A stretch of 64,000 bases of DNA from JACVRX01 sp963831385 (lineage in GTDB: Bacteria; Actinomycetota; Actinomycetes; Jiangellales; Jiangellaceae), in contig CAWHPW010000020.1 of the NCBI GenBank assembly GCA_963831385.1, forward strand, positions 97,672 to 161,671, in the 5' to 3' direction. The position numbers were made by a program, and so were the translations under genes. Every line of letters starts with the position of its first letter. Position 1 is the stretch's first letter. The notes beneath the pieces are model-generated. The model saw only the letters and a list, made by a program, of their open reading frames with translations, was not told the origin of the DNA and did not search any database. Positions 8,468-16,854 of this stretch are shown here, in pieces.

Positions 8468-10474
8468 ATGGACGAGCGACAAATGGGGGCAGGGAAGCAC
8501 GGCGCGCCGCGCCGGCTGACGAGGCGCCAGATGCTGGCTCTGGCCGGTACCGGTGGCGCAGCTGCGGCGACCGGTTACCTGGTGGTGCGGACCGCTGGCG
8601 CTGACGACGGTAGCGCGGCTCCTCCCGCGGAACCGACGACACCGAGCCACGAGCACCACAGCCCTTCCAGCAGCCCGTCGGTGACTCAGCCGGGCCCAAC
8701 GCCGACGGACCTGCCGGCCGCGCGGTGGAGCGACCCCGCCACCTGGGGCGGCAAGGTGCCGACGGAGACCGACGAGGCCGTCGTCGACCAACCGATCCTG
8801 CTGGACGTCGACGCGCGGGTCGCCGGTGTCCGGATCGATCCCGAGGGCGCTGTGGTCTTCGATCCTGCCGCCAGCCGGACTCTGACCTCGGACCGGAACA
8901 TCCTCGTGTCGGGGGTGATCAAGGCTCACCCGGCGAATCCCGATGTCGTCCATACGATCCAGTTCGTCGAGGTCGACGAGAGCGGCTTCGAAGGCGGGCA
9001 CACTGAAACACCGTTCGACACCGATGTCGGGCTCTGGGTGATCTCCGCGGGCGCGATCGACCTGCAGGGCACCCGCAAGACCGCATGGACGAATTTGACC
9101 GGCGCCGCCGAAGCCGGCGCGACAACGATCAGCGTCGATGTGGCCGACGGCTGGCGCCCAGGTGACGAGATCGTCATCACACCGACCGAGCCGACGACAG
9201 CAGGCGAGTACTGGCTGCATCACGATCGCCTGACGATTGCCGCCGTCGACGGGCAGCTGGTGACCCTGGACAAGCCGCTCCGGTACCCCCACCCGACGGT
9301 GACGGTCCGGCCCGGCGTCATCCATCGCGCCGAGGTGCTGAACCTGTCCCGCAACGTGCGCATCCAGGGCACGCCCGAGGGGCGCTCCCATCTGGCCATG
9401 TTGGGAGCGCAGCGTGCGCAGCAGATCGGGTTCGTTGGATTGCGCTACATGGGTCCGCGGCAAGGTGAGGAAGAGGTCATCGGCCGGTACGCCATCCATT
9501 TCCACCTGAACTACGACGGGTCGCGCGGCTCCGTCGTGGACGGCGTGGTCGCATACGACTCCACCGGCCACGGGTTCGCGGCACACCTGTCCAACGGGGT
9601 CACCTTCCGGGATTGCATCGCGCACGACATGATCGACGACGCCTTCTGGTGGGACCTGTCCGTCGACGGTGGCCGCGACCTGGTGCCGTCGCACGACACG
9701 CTGTACGAGCGCTGCGTCGCACATTTCGTCAAGAGCGGTGGAAACAGCAAGTTCAACCTCACCGGGTTCCTGATGGGCGCCGGCGAGGGGAACATCGCAC
9801 GTGGGTGCGTCGCCACTGGAATCGAAGGCGGCGCCGAATCGTCGGCAGGGTTCCACTGGCCTTCCCATTCGCGGGACAAGAACACCTGGATCTTCGAGGA
9901 CAACCTCGCGCACAACAACAAGCACAGCGGCATCTACTTCTGGCAGAACGGCGTGCCGAGGACGATCGTCGATCGGTTCACGGCGTACCACACCGGCCAG
10001 GGCATCTTCGCCGGCTCCTACACGAACCTCGTCTCCTACCGCGACTGCACGATCTACGCGTGCCGGAAGGCCGGATTGATCATCAGCGCGCTGCCCTCCC
10101 GCGAGGGCCGTCGCACCGGCGAGACCATCACCTACGAGGGCATGTACATCGACCAGCGCAGCCTGTCCGAATTCGCAGTGGAGATCACCAAGCACATCGC
10201 CCGAGGCGGCGAAGACCGGATCACCCTGGTGCAGGGCGGTACGTTCATGGGCGGGCGGGTAGCCCAGATCGGCATTCCCGACGGCGGTAAGCATCCACAG
10301 CTCTACGACTTCATCGAATGCACTTTCGGGGGCAATGCGTTCTGGCTCGGCGAAGGGATGCCCGAGCTGACCGAGCTGCGGGTCGAAGGTGGGCGCGAGT
10401 CCTTCGTCGTGCGGCCCGCCGACCAGCCGGGTGAGGCCCGGCCGGAGTGGAACGCCACCGTCACCAAGGCGTGA
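8468..10474 (+). CDS. Tat-exported G8-domain/right-handed beta-helix protein
   Basis: A 668-residue secreted protein. The N-terminus carries a twin-arginine signal (RRLTRRQMLALAGTGGAAAATG, split here by my reading around residues 15-36) followed by a Pro/Ser/His linker. A G8-like domain starts near residue 80 (RWSDPATWGGKVPTETDEAVV). The rest is rich in short parallel beta-helix turns with pectin-lyase-like texture (HFHLNYDG, DAFWWDL, NNKHSGIYFWQNG). G8 proteins bind or modify extracellular polysaccharides such as hyaluronan-like glycans. It is the only clearly exported enzyme-like protein of the cluster, so a role in trimming, anchoring or rearranging the exported glycan is likely. Catalytic residues cannot be assigned. 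Confidence 0.8.
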   Translation: MDERQMGAGKHGAPRRLTRRQMLALAGTGGAAAATGYLVVRTAGADDGSAAPPAEPTTPSHEHHSPSSSPSVTQPGPTPTDLPAARWSDPATWGGKVPTETDEAVVDQPILLDVDARVAGVRIDPEGAVVFDPAASRTLTSDRNILVSGVIKAHPANPDVVHTIQFVEVDESGFEGGHTETPFDTDVGLWVISAGAIDLQGTRKTAWTNLTGAAEAGATTISVDVADGWRPGDEIVITPTEPTTAGEYWLHHDRLTIAAVDGQLVTLDKPLRYPHPTVTVRPGVIHRAEVLNLSRNVRIQGTPEGRSHLAMLGAQRAQQIGFVGLRYMGPRQGEEEVIGRYAIHFHLNYDGSRGSVVDGVVAYDSTGHGFAAHLSNGVTFRDCIAHDMIDDAFWWDLSVDGGRDLVPSHDTLYERCVAHFVKSGGNSKFNLTGFLMGAGEGNIARGCVATGIEGGAESSAGFHWPSHSRDKNTWIFEDNLAHNNKHSGIYFWQNGVPRTIVDRFTAYHTGQGIFAGSYTNLVSYRDCTIYACRKAGLIISALPSREGRRTGETITYEGMYIDQRSLSEFAVEITKHIARGGEDRITLVQGGTFMGGRVAQIGIPDGGKHPQLYDFIECTFGGNAFWLGEGMPELTELRVEGGRESFVVRPADQPGEARPEWNATVTKA

Positions 10475-11329
10475 TCACCAGCGAGGCGCCGGCGAGCCGA
10501 GCAGGGTGACCAGATCGGCGTTGGGGCCGCGGAAGATCTCACGGAGCCGGCCGGCGACAGCGGGATCGAGGTCGACGACATCAGACGCGCGGCGCGGCCG
10601 CGCCGTTGGGCCGTGCCATGGTGGCAGCTGCAGGAAGTCGACGATTCGCCCGTATTCCTTCGCCGAGTCGGCGAAGACGTCTTCGCTGCGCAGGATCAGG
10701 AACCGCTCCTGCGGGTAGTGCGTGAACCATCGGCTGAGTTGGTCGGCGTAATGGCCGCGCGCGATGTAGGAGAACCGAAGCAGCGCCTTCGGATTGTGGT
10801 CCGGTTCGATCAAGAGCTGGTCGAGGTCTGTGGCGCAGCGCTCGCCCTCCGCGTCGAGGGCGTCGGCGAACCCGAGCGACTCGTAGCCGAGCCGGACCAT
10901 GTGCTGGTAATGCGACCACGCCCGATCCACCGGATTGCGCAGCAGCACCACCAGCCGAGCGTCAGGGACGGTCGCGGCGGCGCGCTCGGCCGCTAGCGGA
11001 TGAAAGAGATAGTCGGGGGTCGCCTCGAAGTTGAGCCGCCGCCGCCCGATGGCCAGCCCGAAATGGGCCCGGTACCACCGCTCGCCGCGGCTGTAGTAAC
11101 GGCTGAAGTACTCGACCTCCTTGCGGAACGAGGGCGCCACATCGGGATGCGCCCGGAGGTTTCGGTACAAGGCGCTGGTGCCGCCGCGCTGGGCGCCGAT
11201 GACGAGCGCATCGGGCAGCACGCGCCAGCGCCCGGTCGGAGTGCGGTACCTCATCCGGGCCATGGCGATCCGGTGCCGGACGCCAACCGGAACGCGTGAG
11301 CGCAGGTCGTCGAGCACCGCAGTGGCCAT
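10475..11329 (-). CDS. Sulfotransferase (heparan-sulfate-type subfamily)
   Basis: A 284-residue sulfotransferase. The 5'-PSB loop is ALVIGAQRGGTSALYRNL near residue 40 and the 3'-PB region is LVVLLRNPVDRAWSHYQHMV. The KEVEYFSRYY and ATPDYLFHP motifs match the subfamily that includes heparan N- and O-sulfotransferases. The ATG at 11329 has an AAAGG Shine-Dalgarno; a longer in-frame start at 11407 would overlap the divergent ACP gene and is less likely. It sits tail to tail with the G8 gene, with adjacent stops. Confidence 0.88.
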   Translation of the reverse strand: MATAVLDDLRSRVPVGVRHRIAMARMRYRTPTGRWRVLPDALVIGAQRGGTSALYRNLRAHPDVAPSFRKEVEYFSRYYSRGERWYRAHFGLAIGRRRLNFEATPDYLFHPLAAERAAATVPDARLVVLLRNPVDRAWSHYQHMVRLGYESLGFADALDAEGERCATDLDQLLIEPDHNPKALLRFSYIARGHYADQLSRWFTHYPQERFLILRSEDVFADSAKEYGRIVDFLQLPPWHGPTARPRRASDVVDLDPAVAGRLREIFRGPNADLVTLLGSPAPRW

Positions 11330-11401
11330 GCCAGAGCCTTTCACCTGACCGGGTAGCTCCCGTAGAGTGCGCGCCGGAACCGGGGGCGGAAAGGTGGGGG
11401 A

Positions 11402-11662
11402 GTGCACACCAGTCTTGCGGATATCAACGCGCAGATCCGGACGCTGTTAGCGGGGCGGCTGAAGATCTCGACCGATCAGGCGGTGATCGCCGACCAGGCG
11501 TCGCTGCGCGACGTCGGGCTCGACTCGATCGCCATCCTTGGTCTGGTCGTCGGCCTGGAGGACGAGTTCGACCTCGAGATCCCCGACACCGATGTCGTCA
11601 TCGACAACTTCGACAGCGTCGACAGCATCGCTCGCTACGTCGCTCGTCGGCTCGACAGGTGA
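11402..11662 (+). CDS. Acyl carrier protein
   Basis: An 86-residue carrier protein. The phosphopantetheine site is Ser42 in the classic motif VGLDSIAIL, followed by the acidic helix DEFDLEIPD. It starts at GTG 11402 and its stop overlaps the GTG of the adenylate-forming ligase, so both are made together. Free-standing ACP/ligase pairs of this kind occur in D-alanylation systems, in PEP-CTERM/exosortase-A loci and in aryl-carrier modules. It is probably loaded by the ligase next door and donates an acyl group to a cell-surface molecule. Confidence 0.88.
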   Translation: MHTSLADINAQIRTLLAGRLKISTDQAVIADQASLRDVGLDSIAILGLVVGLEDEFDLEIPDTDVVIDNFDSVDSIARYVARRLDR

Positions 11663-13149
11663 CCTCCGCGCTGACGGTGCCGGCACTGCTTGCTCGCACC
11701 GTGGAACGCTTCGAGAGTCGTCCGGCTCTCATCGACGCCTCGCGGCGCCGGACCTGGGGCGACGTGGCGGGTGACGTCGAGCGGCGGGCTGGCGCTCTTC
11801 GCAGTCGTGGCGTGCGCCGCGGCGACGCGGTGGCGCTCGTTCTCGGCAACGACATGGACTTCGTGACGACGTTCCTGGCCATCGTCTCCGTCGGCGGGAT
11901 CGCGGTTCCGCTCAATCCGCTGCTGACCGTCGCCGAACTGGGTCTGTATCTGCGGGACTGCTCGGTGGTGGGCATCGTCACGACCGCCTCTCGAACCCCC
12001 GCGATCGCGGCCTGGACGGCGGCCGCGGCCGGTTCTGGCGTCTGGGTCGCCGATGCCGTCGGGTTTGACACCAAGACCGACGGCGGGCAGCAGACAGCCG
12101 ACTGCTCACCCGACCTGCCGGCACTGCACGCGTTCTCCTCGGGTTCGACCGGCACCCCTAAAGGCATCGTGCGTACCCAAGCAAACCTCGCGTATGAGGC
12201 CAACCACTTCTTCGACACTGTGGGCGTCGGAGACGAGGACGTCATCCTCACGTCGGTGGCGCTCTTCCACGCCCACGGCCTGGGCAACTGCCTGCTGGCT
12301 GCGGTTCGGTCCGGAGCCGCCATGATGTTGCTGGACGGGTTCCATCGCGACGAAGCCTTGGCCGCGATCGAACGGGAGCGGGTGAGCATCTTCCCGACCG
12401 TGCCGTTCGTCGCACATGCCCTGGCGGAAACCCGACGCTCCGACCGCGCCGACCTGAGCTCGCTGCGGCTCTGTTTCACCGCCGGGGCACCACTGTCACA
12501 GGAGACCTTCGACCTTTTTCAGAGCCGGCTCGGGTTGCCGGTTCGGCAGCTCTACGGATGCAGCGAGGCCGGCTCGGTCACCGTCAACCTGGACGAGGAC
12601 GTCGGCGCGACGGCGGCTTCGGTTGGGCGGCCGATGAAGGGTGTCGACCTGGCCGTCGTCGGCGAGCATGGTGAGTCCCGGGGTCCCGGCGAGAACGGCG
12701 AGGTCACCTTTGCCAGTCCCGCCCTGACCACCGGCTACGTGGGTGTCGATCCGGATAGGAACGATGCCTTCTACGACGGCTGGTTCCGTACCGGCGACCT
12801 TGGTCATCTCGACGACGCCGGCAACCTTTTCATCACCGGTCGGACCAAGCTGTACATCTCCACCGGCGGCTACAAGGTCGACCCCGTCGAGGTCGAGAAC
12901 GTGCTGCGTGGCCACGCCGGCGTCGCCGACGTCGTGGTCGTCGGCATCGAAGGCGCCGTAGGAGAGCAGATCGTCAAGGCCGTCGTCGTGCCGGGCCCGA
13001 ACGCACCCGACGAGGCGGAGCTACGGCGAGCGCTGATCGAGGCATGCCGAGCCCGGCTCGCGGTCTACAAGGTTCCGCGCGTGTTCGATTTCCGTGCGGA
13101 GATCCCGCGCAGTCCGCTGGGCAAGATCCTGCGGAAGTATCTGGTCTGA
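11659..13149 (+). CDS. Acyl/aryl-AMP ligase (adenylate-forming enzyme)
   Basis: A 496-residue class I adenylate-forming enzyme. The P-loop is FSSGSTGTPKGIV and the adenine-binding motif is LYGCSEAGSV. The hinge and Asp motif is GWFRTGDLGHLDDAGNLFITGRTK, and the catalytic Lys is in RSPLGKILRK near the C-terminus. It activates a carboxylic acid with ATP and transfers it to the phosphopantetheine thiol of the adjacent carrier protein (coupled by GTGA), or to CoA. The substrate is unknown; a hydroxybenzoate is one candidate given the chorismate-lyase-like gene at 16384. A longer in-frame start inside the carrier gene is rejected. Confidence 0.85.
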   Translation: MTSALTVPALLARTVERFESRPALIDASRRRTWGDVAGDVERRAGALRSRGVRRGDAVALVLGNDMDFVTTFLAIVSVGGIAVPLNPLLTVAELGLYLRDCSVVGIVTTASRTPAIAAWTAAAAGSGVWVADAVGFDTKTDGGQQTADCSPDLPALHAFSSGSTGTPKGIVRTQANLAYEANHFFDTVGVGDEDVILTSVALFHAHGLGNCLLAAVRSGAAMMLLDGFHRDEALAAIERERVSIFPTVPFVAHALAETRRSDRADLSSLRLCFTAGAPLSQETFDLFQSRLGLPVRQLYGCSEAGSVTVNLDEDVGATAASVGRPMKGVDLAVVGEHGESRGPGENGEVTFASPALTTGYVGVDPDRNDAFYDGWFRTGDLGHLDDAGNLFITGRTKLYISTGGYKVDPVEVENVLRGHAGVADVVVVGIEGAVGEQIVKAVVVPGPNAPDEAELRRALIEACRARLAVYKVPRVFDFRAEIPRSPLGKILRKYLV

Positions 13150-13256
13150 CTTGTTCCCGGCCCGACAACCCCGTGACCCTCGCCGACCTTCGTCATCGCC
13201 TGGGCTCTCGGGTTTCGCTGCGCACTCGATCACTGGACGGGTAATCTCCGCGCAGC

Positions 13257-13294
13257 CTGGTGAGGGCCGTCTCCCCCGTGGCCGCCCTCACCAG
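13257..13294. terminator. Hairpin, 11-bp perfect stem
   Basis: CTGGTGAGGGC and GCCCTCACCAG form a perfect 11-bp stem around a 16-nt loop about 110 bp after the ligase stop. There is no U-tract, as is common in actinobacteria. It is placed to end transcription from the ligase operon. Confidence 0.55.
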
Positions 13295-13300
13295 CTGCGA

Positions 13301-13336
13301 ACGGCCCGCACCACCATCAGGTCAGGTGCGGGCCGT
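13301..13336. terminator. Hairpin, 12-bp perfect stem
   Basis: ACGGCCCGCACC and GGTGCGGGCCGT form a perfect 12-bp stem with a 12-nt loop, directly after the first hairpin. Two stacked stems between convergent genes suggest a bidirectional terminator pair. Confidence 0.6.
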
Positions 13337-13514
13337 CGTGCCGTGCGACCTCAGCGCCGCCGGGTGACGTCGGCGGCGTCGAGCCACACGGCACGCAGCT
13401 GATACCTGTTGTCGCTCATCCGCACATACCCGTCCCGGCCGTCCACCCCAGCGCAAGCGTCGACCGGATCCTCGCCTCGTCGTCGAACACAGTTCGGGCG
13501 ATGAGTCGGCGCGC

Positions 13515-14211
13515 TCACCAGGCGAGCTGCTGGCCGTCTTGGAAGAACCCGCCGGTAGGCCCGTCGCTGGGCAGCGTGACGCCCCAGACGATGGAAGCAG
13601 CGCCTTCGGCGATGGGTCGCCCGCCGCTGCCGCCCATGTCCGTGGCGGTCCAACCTGGCGAGACGGCGTTGACCAGCACCGCGGAGCCACGCAGCTCCGC
13701 CGCGAGCGTGCGGGTGAGCGCGTTCAACGCCGCTTTGGTCACGTGGTAGGCCGGGGACCCTGCGCCCATGTCGGTAAGCGACGCCTCCTCGCTGGTTACG
13801 TTGACGATGCGCCCGTGCGGGCTTTCGCGCAGCAGTGGCAGCAGCGCCAGGCAGGTGCGCCACGCGCCGAACAGGTTCGTCTCCATCGCCCTGCGGACGC
13901 GTGCCAGATCCGCGCTGGCTGCCATGGCGTCGGTGTCGTAGTCGACGCCGGCATTGTTCACGAGCGCGTCGCAGCGGCCGTATCGCTCGGCTACCCAGGC
14001 CGCTGCCGCGTCGACGCTGCCCTGGTCCGCAACGTCGAGCTGTCGTGCCGAGGCATTGCCGGGAAGCTGCTTGGCCGCCCGTTCGCCCTTGACCAGCGTC
14101 GCGCGAACCGAGCACCACGGAGAAGCCGCGCTCGGCGAGTTGACGACAGACCTCGACCCCGATGCCCCGATTCGCGCCTGTCACGACAGCAACCGGTTGG
14201 GAGATGACCAC
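13515..14211 (-). pseudogene. Short-chain dehydrogenase/reductase with a +1 frameshift
   Basis: The N-terminal frame reads VAVVTGANRGIGVEVCRQLAE (the TGxxxGIG cofactor loop). After about 14096-14100 the coherent frame moves by one base and reads LVNNAGVDYD, GRIVNVTSEEAS, the catalytic YHVTK, and SPGWTATDMGG to the stop. The span of 697 nt is 3n+1. Deleting one G in the minus-strand run GACGCTGG gives a 231-residue classical SDR that is intact in every other way. Either the base is an assembly insertion or this is a fresh pseudogene. The substrate is unknown; the architecture resembles carbonyl-reductase-like SDRs. The GTG start at 14211 is tentative; an ATG at 14250 is the alternative. Confidence 0.75.
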
Positions 14212-14362
14212 GGCAGCAGATACTCGCACCCTCCCGCCAAGAGATGGCATTCGTGGGCCAGGTCGCTGTGATTGGCCCTTATCTCACTGCTTTCCGGTCA
14301 GCGGCTCTTAGACAAGGAGTGCCGACGACGAGGGTCCAGGCAGGGCTCGGGCCCGCTGCCAT

Positions 14363-15163
14363 CTAGGACCTTGCTCGTCCGGTGAGGAGCAGGTGTGGGC
14401 TCGCGCCGAGGAGTGATGGAATGGATTCGACTCGGTGGATGGTCCGCAGCAGAACCTCACGATCGTCGGAGAGCCAACGGTCTAGATCAGGCAGTAGCCA
14501 GGCCGGACCTTCCACGGCCACGACACCGACGTCGTGGAGCCCGGCATCAGCGGCTTCGGCCGACAGCTCGTTAGGCAGGTGGAAGAAGGCGGTGGTGAAC
14601 CAGCCGGGGACGTCACCGGGGTTGCGGTGTTGGCCGTCGGCCAGGTCGTGCTCGACGATCGCCTCGAAGCCCGGCTCGCGAAGATAGCCGCGGAACAACC
14701 CGTCCAGAGTGGACGCATAGCGGCTAATCGCGGCCGCAACCAGGACGCCATCTGGGCGAAGAACGCGGCGTCCCTCGGCCAACGCCCGCACCCTGTCGGC
14801 GCGTTCGGTGAGGTGATAGAGCGGGCCCAGCAACAACGCAGCGTCGACGCTCGCATCGGGCCATCGCAGCGCGAGCGCATCACCGAGGGTGACGCTGGCC
14901 AAGCCGGGCACGGCCCTTGCTTGCTCGACGTGCAGCGGTACTGGATCGATCAGGTGAACCTCATGACCCTGAGCCGCCAACGGCCCGGCGTGGGCACCGG
15001 CGGCGCCGCCCACGTCGAGAACGACCGCCGGAGGCGGCGGTAACACTCGGGTCAGCAGTTCCTGGGTTCGTAGGAACTCGAGCCGGCCTACACCGGCAGC
15101 GAGGCGGTCACGCTCGTTGCCGCTGAGATAGTGGTCGCGGATCCTCGGATCAAGGTCGGGCAT
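14363..15163 (-). CDS. SAM-dependent methyltransferase
   Basis: A 266-residue class I methyltransferase. Motif I is VVLDVGGAAGAHAGPL near residue 48, an acidic residue ends strand 2 (HLIDPVPLHVEQA), and motif IV-like DAALLLGPLYHL and VLRPDGVLV follow. No substrate motif can be recognised. It stands alone, between the SDR and the DapB-like gene on the same strand but with gaps of 76 bp or more, and is not obviously part of the glycan pathway. Confidence 0.82.
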   Translation of the reverse strand: MPDLDPRIRDHYLSGNERDRLAAGVGRLEFLRTQELLTRVLPPPPAVVLDVGGAAGAHAGPLAAQGHEVHLIDPVPLHVEQARAVPGLASVTLGDALALRWPDASVDAALLLGPLYHLTERADRVRALAEGRRVLRPDGVLVAAAISRYASTLDGLFRGYLREPGFEAIVEHDLADGQHRNPGDVPGWFTTAFFHLPNELSAEAADAGLHDVGVVAVEGPAWLLPDLDRWLSDDREVLLRTIHRVESIPSLLGASPHLLLTGRARS

Positions 15164-15239
15164 ACGGCCGGTTTAGCTGGCTGGCAGCGTCGACGCAACG
15201 CGTGGGTCGATTTCGGCGTATCCCCTCAGTGCGGGCTGG

Positions 15240-16037
15240 TCAGTCGTAGAGCAGTGAGTCGAGTCCGCGGCGTACGCCGATGACATCGGTGACCTTGCGG
15301 ATGGCCAGCAGGGTGCCCGCGACGTAGGGTTCGGGGCTCGGCCCCGGGTCGTGCCGCAGAAGGAGTCGCTCACCCGCGCTGGCGAACACGATCTCGGTCG
15401 TCACCACAAAGGTAGGCAGCCGGATCGAGTGGATGCGGGTGCCGGCGACCTCGACGCCCCGGGCCTCGATAGGACCGTGGACGTCTCCTACTGGCAGACC
15501 GGGCGACGGTCGGCGGACCTGAGCGAGGGTCTCGGCGAGCTCACGCGAGGTGCCGCTGGGAACGTCGGATTTGGAGTCGCCGCCGTAGTCGATCACCTCC
15601 CAGTGGCCGAAGTGCTCGGCGGCCATCGCGGCGGCCCGCCGCAGGATGGCGGCCATGACCGAGAAGTTCCCGGCGGCGATGATGCCCACACTGTGGGCAC
15701 GGGCGCGTTCATTCAGAGCGGCGTAGTCGGGCGCGGTTAGCCCACTGGAGCCCACGACCACGTGGACGCCGGCATCCACGGCGGTCTCCACGTTGCTCCT
15801 GACCGCGGCCGCGCCGGTGTAGTCGACGAGCACGTCTATGGGCACGGCGACCAGCGCTTCGGCCACGCTCCCGTACACCTTTCCGTCCGCGTTCACGCCA
15901 ATGACGTCAGTCAAGGCACGCCCGGCTGCGGACCGGGATACCCCAGCGACCAGGGTGAGGTCGTCGGACTCATGGATGGCGGCCAGGATGGGCGGCGCGG
16001 CCCAGCCGGTCACACCGGCGAAGCAGACCTTGGTCAT
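15240..16037 (-). CDS. DapB-like dihydrodipicolinate-reductase family protein
   Basis: A 265-residue protein with an N-terminal NAD(P)-binding motif (VCFAGVTGWAAPPIL), the VDYTGAAAVRSNVETAVDAG segment and the family's C-terminal HSIRLP element. The DapB active-site region normally has E-x-HH-x3-K-x-D-x-PSGT. Here it reads YGGDSKSDVPSGTSRELAE, so the His-His dyad is absent while Lys and PSGT remain. That points to a related imine or enamine reductase, or another lactate/amino-acid dehydrogenase, rather than true lysine biosynthesis. The ATG at 16037 is set by a clear AAGGAG Shine-Dalgarno. Confidence 0.72.
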   Translation of the reverse strand: MTKVCFAGVTGWAAPPILAAIHESDDLTLVAGVSRSAAGRALTDVIGVNADGKVYGSVAEALVAVPIDVLVDYTGAAAVRSNVETAVDAGVHVVVGSSGLTAPDYAALNERARAHSVGIIAAGNFSVMAAILRRAAAMAAEHFGHWEVIDYGGDSKSDVPSGTSRELAETLAQVRRPSPGLPVGDVHGPIEARGVEVAGTRIHSIRLPTFVVTTEIVFASAGERLLLRHDPGPSPEPYVAGTLLAIRKVTDVIGVRRGLDSLLYD

Positions 16038-16383
16038 GGCTTGCTCCTTGCGTCTCGTTGTGGTGGGCAGTTCGGACGGCGACCCATGCTGGCTGACCCA
16101 CGCCGATCCCCATGCTGTCGTGCCATGAGACCGAGCGCAGCGACTGCTGAGGGCGATTGTTGGGTCCCGCACCTTCGAGGCGTCGGTGGCAGCGCCGTCA
16201 ACGACACCGCATCGGGCAAAATGGCTGGTACGGCGGGACCTTCCCTTCCGTCGAGGTCCCGTTCCGGAGCCTGTAGCAAAAGCCGGAACGGGACCGCCTC
16301 AATTCAGCGGCAGTCCACTAGGATTTGGCGCGCTGTTGGCGCCTTCGGCGCCACGTAGGTCCCCTGAACGAAGGAAGCTCTCG
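16038..16383. other. Divergent intergenic region with a regulatory hairpin
   Basis: This is the promoter region between the DapB-like gene (minus) and the chorismate-lyase-like gene (plus). It contains one strong stem-loop (16255-16295). A TAGGAT hexamer at 16319-16324 could be a -10 element, but no good -35 precedes it. No coding signal is seen. Confidence 0.45.
16255..16295. promoter_or_regulatory. 13-bp perfect inverted repeat
   Basis: GGTCCCGTTCCGG and CCGGAACGGGACC are perfect complements separated by a 15-nt A-rich loop, 89 bp before the ATG at 16384. No gene on the plus strand ends upstream, so a terminator has nothing to terminate. An operator or 5'-leader structure is more likely. 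Confidence 0.5.
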
Positions 16384-16854
16384 ATGGCCGACATCGTCGA
16401 TCTCGCCCAGTTGTTGACCAAGCTCGAGGGCTTCACCCCGATGCGCAGGGTCCTGCTCGCAACGGCCGGCACCCTGCAGGGCACGCTCACTGCCTACTTC
16501 GGCGCGCCGGTCACGATCGACGTGGTATCTCAGACGGTCGACGACGGGAACATCCGCCGAACCGTGAACCTTGTCTGCAAGGAGCGTGGTCTGGTCACGT
16601 GTATGGCCGAGACCGACGTCCACGTCGACGATGCAGAGATCCGGCAACTGATCATCGAGCAGAGCATCGGCCTGGGCCAGATCTCGGCGCTGCTTGGCGT
16701 CCGATCCACCTTCGAGCTCCAGGAAGCCTCCCAGGACGACACGTCGTTCTGGCGGACGTACCTGCTCTGGGGTGACGGCTTCCGATACCAGATCACCGAG
16801 CGCTTCCCGGCCGACCTTTACGCCGATTTCGAGACCAGCTCCGTTCACGGATGA
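16384..16854 (+). CDS. Chorismate-lyase-like (DUF98/UbiC-type) protein
   Basis: A 156-residue protein with the family's layout. An N-terminal RRVLLATAGTLQGTLTAYFG is followed by a strand of the type VTIDVVSQ and a later conserved helix RQLIIEQSIGLGQISALLG. DUF98 chorismate lyases such as the mycobacterial Rv2949c type release pyruvate from chorismate to give 4-hydroxybenzoate. The ATG has an AAGGAAG Shine-Dalgarno and the stop overlaps the start of a sulfotransferase (ATGA). A co-translated pair of this kind suggests an aromatic group that is made and then sulfated or attached to glycan (inference). The match is by pattern only and could be a non-enzymatic relative. Confidence 0.55.
   Translation: MADIVDLAQLLTKLEGFTPMRRVLLATAGTLQGTLTAYFGAPVTIDVVSQTVDDGNIRRTVNLVCKERGLVTCMAETDVHVDDAEIRQLIIEQSIGLGQISALLGVRSTFELQEASQDDTSFWRTYLLWGDGFRYQITERFPADLYADFETSSVHG

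Larger units (their letters stand above)
13150..13514. other. Gene-poor gap with two hairpins and a possible 3' gene relic
   Basis: This gap separates the convergent ligase and SDR genes. It contains two strong inverted repeats (listed separately). On the minus strand a frame ending at 13351 reads DGRDGYVRMSDNRYQLRAVW with a stop, which resembles the C-terminal edge of a secreted carbohydrate-active protein rather than noise. No start or upstream domain is present, so at most it is a decayed 3' fragment. Otherwise nothing is seen. Confidence 0.35.

Noticed and set aside
7106..10294. Open minus-strand frame of 1062 codons
   Set aside because: It lies opposite three plus-strand genes with clear families. 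It is a GC-rich shadow frame with no domain, and its composition is low in hydrophobic residues.
10612..10618. Single CGTGCCA heptamer inside a sulfotransferase gene, and similar lone copies elsewhere
   Set aside because: About eight chance copies are expected on both strands of a window this size. None of those I saw has the partner motifs at the right spacing.
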